In this document: piece after piece, positions 1 through 7,052 of the stretch
Position numbering within the stretch: position 1 is the first letter of the stretch
Layout of the letters: the number at the start of each line of letters is the position of its first letter
Source of the DNA: JBBDWZ01 sp050732575
GTDB taxonomy: Bacteria > Gemmatimonadota > Gemmatimonadetes > Longimicrobiales > RSA9
DNA length: 15,320 bases
Reading direction: 5' to 3'
NCBI GenBank assembly: GCA_050732575.1
Contig: JBOHRF010000103.1
Location: 1-15,320 of the forward strand
Notes under the pieces: model-generated
Told to the model about the DNA's origin: nothing
Seen by the model: only the letters and a program-made list of their open reading frames with translations
Databases searched by the model: none
Position numbers and translations under genes: made by a program

Positions 1-923
1 TCGAATGGGATGATCAGCTGGCCGGTGTGGCCGCAGTCGAAAGTTTTCACACACCCATCCCGGATCAGACACTCGAATCCATCCGCCGCAACCGCGTAGC
101 GCTGAAAGGGCCACTGACTACGCCGGTGGGCACCGGCTTTCGTTCGGTCAATGTGGCGCTGCGCAAGGAATTCGATTTATACGCCAACGTGCGACCAGCT
201 GAGACGCTGGTACCGGGCGGCCGCTACCAGGACATCGACCTGGTGTTGATTCGTGAGAACACCGAAGGTCTGTACGTAGGCGTTGAACACTTCATCGGCA
301 TGGGTGACGATCCCAAAGCCGCGGCCGAGTCGGTCATGATCATCACGCGTTACGGCGCCGAGCGCGTGGTACGCTTTGCCTTCGAGTACGCGCTGGAGCG
401 CGGCCGCCAGAAAGTCACACTCGCGCACAAGGCCAATATCCTGAAGTTCACACAGGGGCTGTTCCTGGAAGCGGGTCGTAAGGTCGCAGCCGAGTTCCAG
501 GACCGCATCGCCTTTGAAGACAAGATCGTGGACAACACGGCCATGCAGCTGGTGCTGGATCCCTATCAGTTCGATGTGCTGGTCATGGAGAACATGTTCG
601 GTGACATCTTGAGTGACTTGATCGCGGGACTGGTGGGCGGTCTGGGCCTGGCACCCGGCGCCAACATTGGCCGCGACGCAGCCATCTTCGAGCCTGTGCA
701 TGGCTCGGCGCCGGATATTACCGGCAAAGGTGTGGCCAACCCGGGCGCCATGATCCTGGCCGCTTGCATGATGCTCGACTATCTCGATGAGAAAGAGGCC
801 TGCGCCCGCATCCGGCGCGCGCTTCAGGATGTCATCCAACAGGGGAAAGTATTGACGCCCGACATTGGCGGTAAGGCAACCACCGATCAGTTTGCCCAGG
901 CGATCATCAGCAAGCTGAAGTAG
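1..923 (+). CDS. icd: NAD+-dependent isocitrate dehydrogenase, 5'-truncated by the window edge
   Basis: The frame is open from base 3 with no stop, so the gene begins before the window; the GTG at 27 is internal. The product oxidatively decarboxylates isocitrate to 2-oxoglutarate in the TCA cycle in the cytoplasm. It belongs to the isocitrate/isopropylmalate dehydrogenase family. Seen: the substrate-binding segment SVNVALRKEFDLYANVRP, RENTEGLY, HKANILKFTQG carrying the catalytic lysine, and the family signature ENMFGDILSDLIAGLVGGLG (about 589-648). Cofactor choice can be read from HGSAPDITGKGVANP (699-743): Asp-Ile at 714-719 occupies the sites that are Lys-Tyr in NADP-dependent E. coli Icd, which points to NAD+. 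About 306 residues are visible, and only a short N-terminal part is missing. The stop lies 6 bases from the convergent sixA stop, with no visible terminator hairpin. A homoisocitrate or isopropylmalate dehydrogenase is less likely given the sequence around the active site. Confidence 0.93.
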   Translation, partial: EWDDQLAGVAAVESFHTPIPDQTLESIRRNRVALKGPLTTPVGTGFRSVNVALRKEFDLYANVRPAETLVPGGRYQDIDLVLIRENTEGLYVGVEHFIGMGDDPKAAAESVMIITRYGAERVVRFAFEYALERGRQKVTLAHKANILKFTQGLFLEAGRKVAAEFQDRIAFEDKIVDNTAMQLVLDPYQFDVLVMENMFGDILSDLIAGLVGGLGLAPGANIGRDAAIFEPVHGSAPDITGKGVANPGAMILAACMMLDYLDEKEACARIRRALQDVIQQGKVLTPDIGGKATTDQFAQAIISKLK

Positions 924-929
924 TACGCT

Positions 930-1436
930 CTACTTGCGCAGGGCGCGCAGCTGATCTGGTGTGAGCAGCCACGATAGCAGCGCGTTGCCCGGGGCGCCGG
1001 CCGGCTCCAATTGCAACAGGCAAGCACCGCCTTTCTTCAACTCGATGACGCCGCCCTCCTGGCCAGTGAGCAGCCAACTCACCAGGGCAGGCAAGTGCGG
1101 GTCGTGGCCGACCACAGCCAACGTACCCACCTGATCCAGGCTGCGCAGCCATTCCAGGAACGCGCCCGGCTGCCGGCCGGGCGCCAACACATCACTCACG
1201 GTGACGGCCAGTGCGTCGTACTCGCGGGCAACCACTTCCGCGGTTTGCACCGCCCGCACGAGCGGACTGGTAGCCAGCAAGTCGATGCGGCGCACCAGAG
1301 CGCGCAATCCGCGGGCACCCTTCCGCATCTTTTTTCGACCCTCATCCGTGAGCGGCCGACGCTCGTCGGGCTCACCGGTCGCCGCCCACGCAGCCGCGTC
1401 TTCGGCAATCGCGTGGCGCACTACCAGAATGTTCAT
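930..1436 (-). CDS. sixA: SixA-type phosphohistidine phosphatase (histidine phosphatase superfamily)
   Basis: This is a 168-residue, single-domain branch-1 histidine phosphatase. SixA in E. coli removes phosphate from histidine-phosphorylated proteins such as the nitrogen phosphotransferase protein NPr or the ArcB HPt domain; the substrate here cannot be read from sequence. Seen: the catalytic RHA motif at residues 7-9 (His8 is the phospho-acceptor), the second arginine in SPLVRAVQTAE (Arg61), and the second catalytic histidine in VVGHDPH (His111). The length matches bacterial SixA. The ATG at 1436 is preceded by a weak AGGGA very close to the start. It lies 27 bases downstream of the disrupted phospholipase-like gene on the same strand, so the two were probably once co-transcribed. 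It is convergent with icd. The family assignment is firm; the physiological role is not. Confidence 0.9.
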   Translation of the reverse strand: MNILVVRHAIAEDAAAWAATGEPDERRPLTDEGRKKMRKGARGLRALVRRIDLLATSPLVRAVQTAEVVAREYDALAVTVSDVLAPGRQPGAFLEWLRSLDQVGTLAVVGHDPHLPALVSWLLTGQEGGVIELKKGGACLLQLEPAGAPGNALLSWLLTPDQLRALRK

Positions 1437-1463
1437 GGTCCCTGCTTCAGACAGAGGATCGGC

Positions 1464-1992
1464 TCAGGCCGCCGACTCGCCGTCGGAAGGCGGCTCGATC
1501 TGACCGCTGTCGATATTGTAGTTGGGCCAATCTGAGAGGCCGCTCTGCACGTGAGATTGGAACGCCTGGCGGAAACGCGCAACGGTCGGCGAGCCCTTGC
1601 CCGCTGTGCCATCCGCGCCTGCGAAGGCCATTGTCGATTGCAGCGCGAGCAGTGTGCTCCAACTGGGCCAGCACGGCATCCTCGAAACGCAGGCCAAGCA
1701 GGAGGGCGGCTTGTTCGTTGATGAGCGGATGTATCATGGCATCCAGCAGAATGTGCGAGGCCCAGCCGCACGCGAATGCCAGTTCACGATCGGATGCAGC
1801 ATGCTGCGCCAGCGCGCGCACCAAATCGCCGGTCGGACTCAGGTGCGCCAGGCGCGCCAGTTGACGTAATGCCCCCGGGAAAAAACCCATGTCAGGCCCC
1901 AGCGCGCCCTGCTGAAAGGCGGCGCGCTGGTCAGCCGCGTGCTCGCTAACCTGCGCGCGCGCCCGTATCTTGCGCGCGCAAAACGACCACGG
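1464..1992 (-). pseudogene. zinc-dependent phospholipase C-like protein, disrupted by frameshift(s)
   Basis: The minus strand encodes a recognisable zinc-dependent phospholipase C domain (PF00882-like): FQQGALGPDMGFFPG (start near 1917), then LAHL, then AFACGWASHILLDAMIHPLIN ending near 1716. The GPD, AHL, SHxxxD and HPLIN elements are the family's metal-ligand positions. This core lies in one frame that has no ATG, GTG or TTG upstream except the methionine inside GPDMGFF. The likely C-terminus (FRQAFQSHVQSG...SDGESAA, stop at 1464) is in the neighbouring frame, reached by skipping one base near 1648-1652. The only obvious upstream ATG (2027) is also in that second frame and would lie inside the divergent acyl-CoA dehydrogenase gene. 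One insertion plus one deletion, or real decay, would explain this. The 5' boundary is uncertain. A sequencing or assembly error is the main alternative. Just downstream on the same strand is sixA. Confidence 0.55.
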
Positions 1993-2007
1993 CGGATGCT
2001 GCGAGCA

Positions 2008-3189
2008 ATGGCCAGATTCAAGGGCATCGACTACTACGAGTTGGACGCGCTTCTCTCCGAAGAGGAGCGCATGATCCGTGATACCGTTCGCGCCTGGGTG
2101 GATGACAATCTGCTGCCCGTCATCAACGAGGCCTACATCGAGCGGAAATTTCCCAGGAAGTTGATCCCGCAGATGGCAGAACTGGGCATACTCGGCGCCA
2201 ACTTGCCCGAGGAATATGGTTGCGCCGGGCTCAATAACGTTGCCTACGGTCTGATCATGCAGGAGCTGGAACGCGGTGATTCCGGCATCCGCTCCTTCGC
2301 GTCCGTGCAGGGCGCGCTTTGCATGTACCCAATCTTCGCGTTCGGCAATGAGCAACAAAAGAAGAAATGGCTGCCTGAAATGGCCGCTGGTGAGGTAATC
2401 GGCTGCTTCGGCCTGACCGAGCCCGACTACGGCTCCAACCCGGCGGGCTTGATTACAACCGCGCGTCAAGATGGGACGGGCTGGGTGTTGAACGGCGCGA
2501 AGATGTGGATCACGAACGGGTCCATGGCCAACATTGCCATTGTATGGGCCAAGACCGGTGCCATCGATGACGTCGCCTCGATTCGCGGCTTCATTGTGCC
2601 TACCGACGCCAGGGGATTCCAGGCACGCGACCAGAAGGGCAAGCTGTCACTGTTGGCTTCCGATACGAGCGAGCTCTCCCTGCAGGACGTGCGCGTGGGC
2701 GCTGATGCCTTGTTGCCCGAGTCAGGCGGTCTGAAAAGTCCGCTCCTCTGTCTGACCCAGGCGCGCTACGGCATTGCCTGGGGCGCCGTCGGTGCGGCCA
2801 TGGCTTGCTTCGATGAAGCACTGCGCTATGCCAGGGATCGCATCATGTTCGACCAACCCATTGGCGCCAAGCAAATTCAGCAGGTGAGACTGGCAGAGAT
2901 GTTGACCGGCATCACGCAGGGACAGCTGCTCTGTTTGCAGTTGGGTCGGCTCAAGGACCAAAAACGAGTGCGGCCCCAGCAGGTCTCATTGGCCAAACGG
3001 GCCAACTGCGACATGGCCTGCAACGTAGCGCGCGAAGCGCGTCGACTCCTGGGCGCCAATGGCATCCTGGTGGAGTATTCCGCCATGCGCCATATGGCCA
3101 ACCTGGAATCCGTCTATACCTACGAGGGCACCCACGACATCCACGGCCTCATCCTCGGCCAGGACCTCACTGGACTCAGCGCTTTTTGA
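2008..3189 (+). CDS. gcdH: glutaryl-CoA dehydrogenase-like acyl-CoA dehydrogenase
   Basis: This is a 393-residue FAD-dependent acyl-CoA dehydrogenase, most like glutaryl-CoA dehydrogenase, which oxidises and decarboxylates glutaryl-CoA to crotonyl-CoA in lysine/tryptophan and aromatic degradation, passing electrons to ETF. Seen: EEYGCAGLNNVAYGLIMQEL, ELERGDSGIRSFASVQ (Arg95 and Glu88 match residues that position the glutaryl carboxylate in the human enzyme), CFGLTEPDYGSNP and WITNGSMA in the flavin-contacting middle domain, ARYGIAWGAVGA, and TYEGTHDIH near the C-terminus with the catalytic base Glu373. I chose ATG 2008 (MARFKGIDYYELD) because family members begin at this point; in-frame ATGs at 1996 and 1939 would add an arginine-rich extension. 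No strong Shine-Dalgarno is visible. The divergent, damaged phospholipase gene abuts the start, leaving almost no room for a promoter. A related short/branched-chain specificity cannot be excluded. Confidence 0.88.
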   Translation: MARFKGIDYYELDALLSEEERMIRDTVRAWVDDNLLPVINEAYIERKFPRKLIPQMAELGILGANLPEEYGCAGLNNVAYGLIMQELERGDSGIRSFASVQGALCMYPIFAFGNEQQKKKWLPEMAAGEVIGCFGLTEPDYGSNPAGLITTARQDGTGWVLNGAKMWITNGSMANIAIVWAKTGAIDDVASIRGFIVPTDARGFQARDQKGKLSLLASDTSELSLQDVRVGADALLPESGGLKSPLLCLTQARYGIAWGAVGAAMACFDEALRYARDRIMFDQPIGAKQIQQVRLAEMLTGITQGQLLCLQLGRLKDQKRVRPQQVSLAKRANCDMACNVAREARRLLGANGILVEYSAMRHMANLESVYTYEGTHDIHGLILGQDLTGLSAF

Positions 3190-3513
3190 GTACCGCCACG
3201 GGCGCAGGTTCCTGCCTACCATGATCGATGCGTACATGCCTGCTCCCGCTCCTGACTCCCGCTCTGCGCTCCCGAAATCATCATGGCCGGCAGTCAGACC
3301 ACTGATCCGTTCAAAACACCCACACACCGCATGACAGTGTAACGAGAGTATTCGGGCAAATTGCCCTGTTCGCGCGTCCACGTTCCGCAATTCAACTGAT
3401 GGCCCCACAATAGCTTGTGAGATTGGAACGCGGTGGCGCGAGCATTGCCTGTTGTGCCGCCGAACAAGAGCCCAAAAAGCTCGGCCACCCCCAACGAGAA
3501 CTCCCAGAGGCAG
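3190..3513. other. intergenic stretch with a short palindrome
   Basis: There are 324 bases without a convincing gene between the acyl-CoA dehydrogenase and the HD-GYP operon. The visible structure is a 13-base near-perfect palindrome, GGGCAAATTGCCC at 3354-3366, which could be an operator or a small hairpin. No T-rich terminator follows the dehydrogenase stop. I could not identify a confident sigma70 promoter or a c-di-GMP riboswitch for the downstream operon, although the operon promoter most probably lies here or within the next 250 bases. Confidence 0.4.
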
Positions 3514-3648
3514 ATGAAGACGTCATGCCGGAGCGCGTTTGCGTTGCTCCTGGCAGGTGCGGCTCTGTCCCAGTCAGCCTGCGCCGCCGCCCTGCTCGTA
3601 AACGGAATGCTGCGCCACTTCTCAGGTTACGCCATGGCCATCGGTTGA
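3514..3648 (+). CDS. small putative secreted peptide or truncated exported-protein remnant
   Basis: This is a 44-codon reading frame starting at ATG 3514, with AGAGG a few bases upstream as a possible ribosome binding site. The product starts MKTSCRS, followed by a hydrophobic stretch (AFALLLAGAAL) and SQSACAAA, which fits a Sec signal peptide with A-x-A cleavage. The Cys in SQSAC does not sit in a good lipobox. Only about 20 mature residues follow before a TGA stop. The next gene starts 126 bases later on the same strand. I do not recognise the mature part. It could be a genuine microprotein, or the surviving signal peptide of a decayed secreted protein. Confidence is low because an open frame of this size is expected by chance in GC-rich DNA; the signal-peptide pattern and RBS are the only support. 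Confidence 0.35.
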   Translation: MKTSCRSAFALLLAGAALSQSACAAALLVNGMLRHFSGYAMAIG

Positions 3649-3774
3649 CCTAAAGCATGAGGTAGCAATGCGAAGGAAAGTCCGGCTGCCAGCACCAATC
3701 GCACTCTGCGCGTCTGAACGACGGCGCCGTGCGCGCTATGCGCTGGGTGTGGGCCGAACCCGGCGGAGCGATCC

Positions 3775-5421
3775 ATGACGGAGCTGCGCTTGATCGAACC
3801 TGGCCACGTGCTTCCGCTGACGGCACTGATCGATGGTGCGCGTCAGGCAGAGCAATCCGGTGCGTGGGATGACGCGCTGACTGGCTATCGTGCGGCGATC
3901 GAGCGCATTCACGCCGGTGAAGACGCGCAGCATGGTCCACGGGTGCTCCGCTGGATCGGTCGGGTTTGCTTCGAGCGCGGTGACTACGATGAAGCGCACG
4001 CCGCCTTTGAGGCCAGCCTGGTCAACGCCAACACGCTCGGTCAGCGGCCGGATGCAGCCTCGGCCTTGAACGGCATGGCAGTGGTCGAGCAGTTCCGGGG
4101 GCGCCTGGAGATAGCCGAAGCTCTGTACGCGCGGGCCTGCGTGATTGCCGATGAGGTAGGCGATCATCAGCTCGCCGCCATGATCGATCAGAACCTGGGC
4201 ACGCTCGCCAACGTGCGCGGTGATCTGGGAACTGCGTTGGTCCGCTATCAATCGGCATTGGATCGGTTCCGCAAGCTCGACAATGAGCGATCCTCCGCAT
4301 GGGTGCTCAACAACATGGGCATGTTGCATGTGGACGTTGGCGAATGGATGGCGGCCGAACTTTGTTTCAATTCCGCTTACCAGCTGGCTGCGCGCGTTGG
4401 TGACGACGCCACGCGTGCCAAGGTCGAAAGTAACCGCGCTGAACTTTACTTGAAGCGGCAGAATTACGAGCGTGCGCGTGAGTGTTGTGAGCGAGCGTTC
4501 AAGACCTTCAGCCAGCTGGGTTCTGATTCCGGGCTTGGTGAGGTGCACAAATTCTACGGCGTCTTGTACCGCGAGACCGGCAAGCCGCAGGTGGCGCACG
4601 TGCAGCTCGCACTGGCCCTCAAGCTGGCTCGCTCCTGCGAGAATCCGCTGCTGGAAGCGGAAACGGAGAATGAGCGGGCCCGGCTCTTCCTCAACCTGCG
4701 ACAAATCCCGCAGGCGCTGCAGTCGTTGAATCGGGCGCACAAGCTGTTTTGTGAGCTGGACGCGCGCCGCGAGATCCTGGACCTGCGCCGGCGCGTCGAA
4801 AACCTGGAGCAAACCTATCTCCACGCCATTCAACTCTGGACCGAAGAACTGCCCACACCCCGCGTGGCGTCCGAGAACAGTCGCCGACGCGGTAAGCGCG
4901 TGGCCGAGTTGGCGGCAACATTGGCGCAAGCGGTGGGTTACGGCGACTTGATCTGGCTGCGCATCGGCGCGTTCCTGCGCGATGTCGGCAACCAGACATT
5001 GCCCAGGGAATTGTTGGAAAAGCCCGGCCCGCTCACCGCCGCGGAATGGCAGGCCGTGCAGAAACATCCAGTGGCCGGCGATTCCTTGATCCAGGAGCTG
5101 CAATTTCCGCCCGAGATCCGGCCCATGGTACGCAACCACCATGAGCACTGGGATGGCAGCGGGTATCCTGATGGTATGAAAGGCGAGGAGATCCCGCTGG
5201 CCGCACGCATCATCTGCATTGCCGATGTTTACGACGCACTGACTACGGAACGGAGTTACTGTGCCGCCGTCTCCAGCGAGCAGGCACTCGACATCATGCA
5301 GCGCGAGGCCGGGTTCATTTACGATCCCAATCTGCTGCGCACGTTCGCCACGCTCATTCGTCTGGGCACCAGCCGTGACGCGGGCGGGCTCGATTCCGAA
5401 AACTTTCGAGCAGTTGGATAA
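3775..5421 (+). CDS. TPR + degenerate HD-GYP domain protein, probably catalytically inactive
   Basis: This is a 548-residue cytoplasmic protein with no membrane segment. Residues 20-340 form tetratricopeptide-type helical repeats (for example MIDQNLGTLANVRGDLGTAL and SNRAELYLKRQNYERARECC). Residues 325-365 look like a long charged linker helix. The C-terminus is an HD-GYP domain, the family that hydrolyses c-di-GMP. Retained: Asp403, His431, His455-His456 within HHEHWDGSGYP, and Asp484 in IADVYDALT. Lost relative to the adjacent paralogue: the first ligand histidine (Arg372 in SRRRGKRV), the HD histidine (Arg402 in FLRDVG), and the following lysine (Asn406). Three key positions are gone, so phosphodiesterase activity is unlikely, while c-di-GMP or partner binding may persist. 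ATG 3775 has GGAG six bases upstream. The gene is first in a tandem with its active-looking paralogue, 35 bases before it. A regulatory or scaffolding role is inferred. Confidence 0.87.
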   Translation: MTELRLIEPGHVLPLTALIDGARQAEQSGAWDDALTGYRAAIERIHAGEDAQHGPRVLRWIGRVCFERGDYDEAHAAFEASLVNANTLGQRPDAASALNGMAVVEQFRGRLEIAEALYARACVIADEVGDHQLAAMIDQNLGTLANVRGDLGTALVRYQSALDRFRKLDNERSSAWVLNNMGMLHVDVGEWMAAELCFNSAYQLAARVGDDATRAKVESNRAELYLKRQNYERARECCERAFKTFSQLGSDSGLGEVHKFYGVLYRETGKPQVAHVQLALALKLARSCENPLLEAETENERARLFLNLRQIPQALQSLNRAHKLFCELDARREILDLRRRVENLEQTYLHAIQLWTEELPTPRVASENSRRRGKRVAELAATLAQAVGYGDLIWLRIGAFLRDVGNQTLPRELLEKPGPLTAAEWQAVQKHPVAGDSLIQELQFPPEIRPMVRNHHEHWDGSGYPDGMKGEEIPLAARIICIADVYDALTTERSYCAAVSSEQALDIMQREAGFIYDPNLLRTFATLIRLGTSRDAGGLDSENFRAVG

Positions 5422-5456
5422 CGCACCGTGATCGGCCGTTACTCACTGGGAGCCCA

Positions 5457-7052
5457 ATGATTCAGGATACCACACCTATCGGACCTGTTTTGGCCGCTGC
5501 GCGCGCGGCCGAAGAGGACGGACGTTTGGACGCCGCGCTCGCCATCTATCAGACCGCCCTCGATGAGTGGCAGCCGCAGGGTGGTGCGCCGGCCGCTGAG
5601 CTGCTGCGCAAGATTGGCCTGGTGCACTATTACCGCGGCGATTTTGATGTGGCGCTCAACCTGTTCGAGTCGAGTCGCCGCGTGGGTTTGGAAGCCGACG
5701 TCCCGAATCTGGTTGCGCAGGCTACCAATTGCCTGGCCATCGTGCGTCAGGCACTCGGCCAGATCGATCATGCGGAATCCCTGTATTGTGAGGCGCTTTC
5801 GCTGGCCGTGCGCGTGGGCAACCAGCGTCTGGCCGTTATGATCGAGCAGAACCTGGGCACCGTGGCCAGCATTCGTGGCGAAAGCTCCATGGCCCTCGAG
5901 AGCTACCTGTCCGCTCTTTCCGGCTATCGGTCACTCGAGGATGCTCTGGGCACGGCGCGTGTGCTCAACAACATCGGCATGGCTTACCTCGACCTCGGCC
6001 GCTTGCGTGATGCCGAAGCTGCGTTCGATGAAGCATTGCGTCGCACGGAGTCACTGCGCGACCCCGAATCGCTGGGCACCATCCAGCTCAACCGCGCCGA
6101 GCTCTACCTCAAGCTGGAACGCTTCGATGATGCGCGCGCCTGTTGTGATCAGGCGTTCGAGATCTTCGCCCGGTTGGAATCAAAATCCGGCCTGGGCGAA
6201 ACGTACAAAACCTATGGCATGTTGTATCGCGAGTCCGGCAAGCTGCATCTGGCGGAAGCGCATCTGGCGCTGGTCGCCGAGTTGGCGCAGGAAGCCGACC
6301 ACCCGCTCCTCCTGGCTGAAGCGGAAAGCGAATATGCACTGGTGCATCTGGCGCAGGGACGCAGCCAGGACGCGCTGCGCAGCCTGAATCGTGCGCACGG
6401 TCTGTTCGGCAGCCTGAAGGCGCGCCGGGAGTTGTTCGACGTTGACCGCCAGCTCGACCGGCTCGAACAGAGCTATCTGCAGGTCGTTCAGGTATGGGGT
6501 GAATCGATCGAATCGATGGACCACTATACCGCCGGCCATTGCACGCGCGTCGCCGATCATACCTGTCGCCTGGCCCAGGTGGCCGGTTTCAGCGGGCGCG
6601 AGCTCACCTGGATCCGCATGGGCGCCTTTCTGCACGATGTCGGCAAGACCACGCTGGACTCTGCTGTCCTCAATAAGCCGGGTGGCCTCGATCCGCGTGA
6701 GCTCGAGGAAATGCGCAGGCACACCGTGGCCGGCGACCAGATCGTGGCTGAGTTGGGGTTCCCGTATGACATACGGCCCATGGTGCGCAGCCATCACGAA
6801 CGTTGGGACGGTAACGGCTATCCCGACCAGCTGATGGGCGAGAACATCCCCATCACCGCGCGCATGCTTTGCATTGCCGATGTGTACGACGCACTCACCA
6901 CTACGCGTAGCTATCGGCCCGCTTATTCGTCACGCGCTGCACTGGCGCTCATGCAGAAGGAGTCGGAAGGCCTTTTCGACCCCGCCTTGCTGGACCTGTT
7001 CTGCCGCCTCATCGCGCAGCGCGAAACTGAATCAAGAACAGAATCGGCATGA
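5457..7052 (+). CDS. TPR + HD-GYP cyclic-di-GMP phosphodiesterase candidate
   Basis: This 531-residue paralogue of the preceding gene is collinear with it across both domains. Residues 5-330 are TPR-type repeats (QNLGTVASIRG, LNNIGMAYLDLG, NRAELYLKLERFDDARACC). The HD-GYP domain spans about 345-520. All expected ligand positions are present: His361 (YTAGHCTRV), His393-Asp394 with Lys397 (FLHDVGK), His422 (RRHTVAGD), His446-His447 in HHERWDGNGYP, and Asp475 (IADVYDALT). Proteins of this family hydrolyse c-di-GMP, or in some members cGAMP, to linear products; activity here is inferred from intact ligands. It has no receiver, PAS or membrane domain, so input probably comes through the TPR part. 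ATG 5457 is preceded by GGGAG at 5448-5452. Its TGA overlaps the ATG of the downstream solute-binding protein (ATGA, 7049-7052), which implies co-translation. Confidence 0.92.
   Translation: MIQDTTPIGPVLAAARAAEEDGRLDAALAIYQTALDEWQPQGGAPAAELLRKIGLVHYYRGDFDVALNLFESSRRVGLEADVPNLVAQATNCLAIVRQALGQIDHAESLYCEALSLAVRVGNQRLAVMIEQNLGTVASIRGESSMALESYLSALSGYRSLEDALGTARVLNNIGMAYLDLGRLRDAEAAFDEALRRTESLRDPESLGTIQLNRAELYLKLERFDDARACCDQAFEIFARLESKSGLGETYKTYGMLYRESGKLHLAEAHLALVAELAQEADHPLLLAEAESEYALVHLAQGRSQDALRSLNRAHGLFGSLKARRELFDVDRQLDRLEQSYLQVVQVWGESIESMDHYTAGHCTRVADHTCRLAQVAGFSGRELTWIRMGAFLHDVGKTTLDSAVLNKPGGLDPRELEEMRRHTVAGDQIVAELGFPYDIRPMVRSHHERWDGNGYPDQLMGENIPITARMLCIADVYDALTTTRSYRPAYSSRAALALMQKESEGLFDPALLDLFCRLIAQRETESRTESA

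Noticed and set aside
1551..1565. 15-base direct repeat GTGAGATTGGAACGC, found again at 3417-3431
   Set aside because: One copy lies in the phospholipase-like C-terminus and the other in intergenic DNA. Homology does not extend past the 15 bases, and one such match is plausible by chance in a window of this size.
1447..2469. A 340-codon minus-strand open frame running across the acyl-CoA dehydrogenase start
   Set aside because: Its upstream half is the exact codon-register complement of the dehydrogenase and has no protein-like family features. Only the part below about 1990 is a real (phospholipase-like) coding remnant.
3672..3690. AGGAAAGTCCGG resembling the RNase P RNA core segment
   Set aside because: Only about ten bases match, and no other RNase P elements are nearby. 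The real rnpB is at 12396-12810.
3400..3770. Possible c-di-GMP (GEMM) riboswitch before the HD-GYP operon
   Set aside because: Fragments such as GGTTAC, CCTAAA and GGTAGC occur, but not in GEMM order, and the conserved CGCAAAGC core and GAAA tetraloop context are missing.
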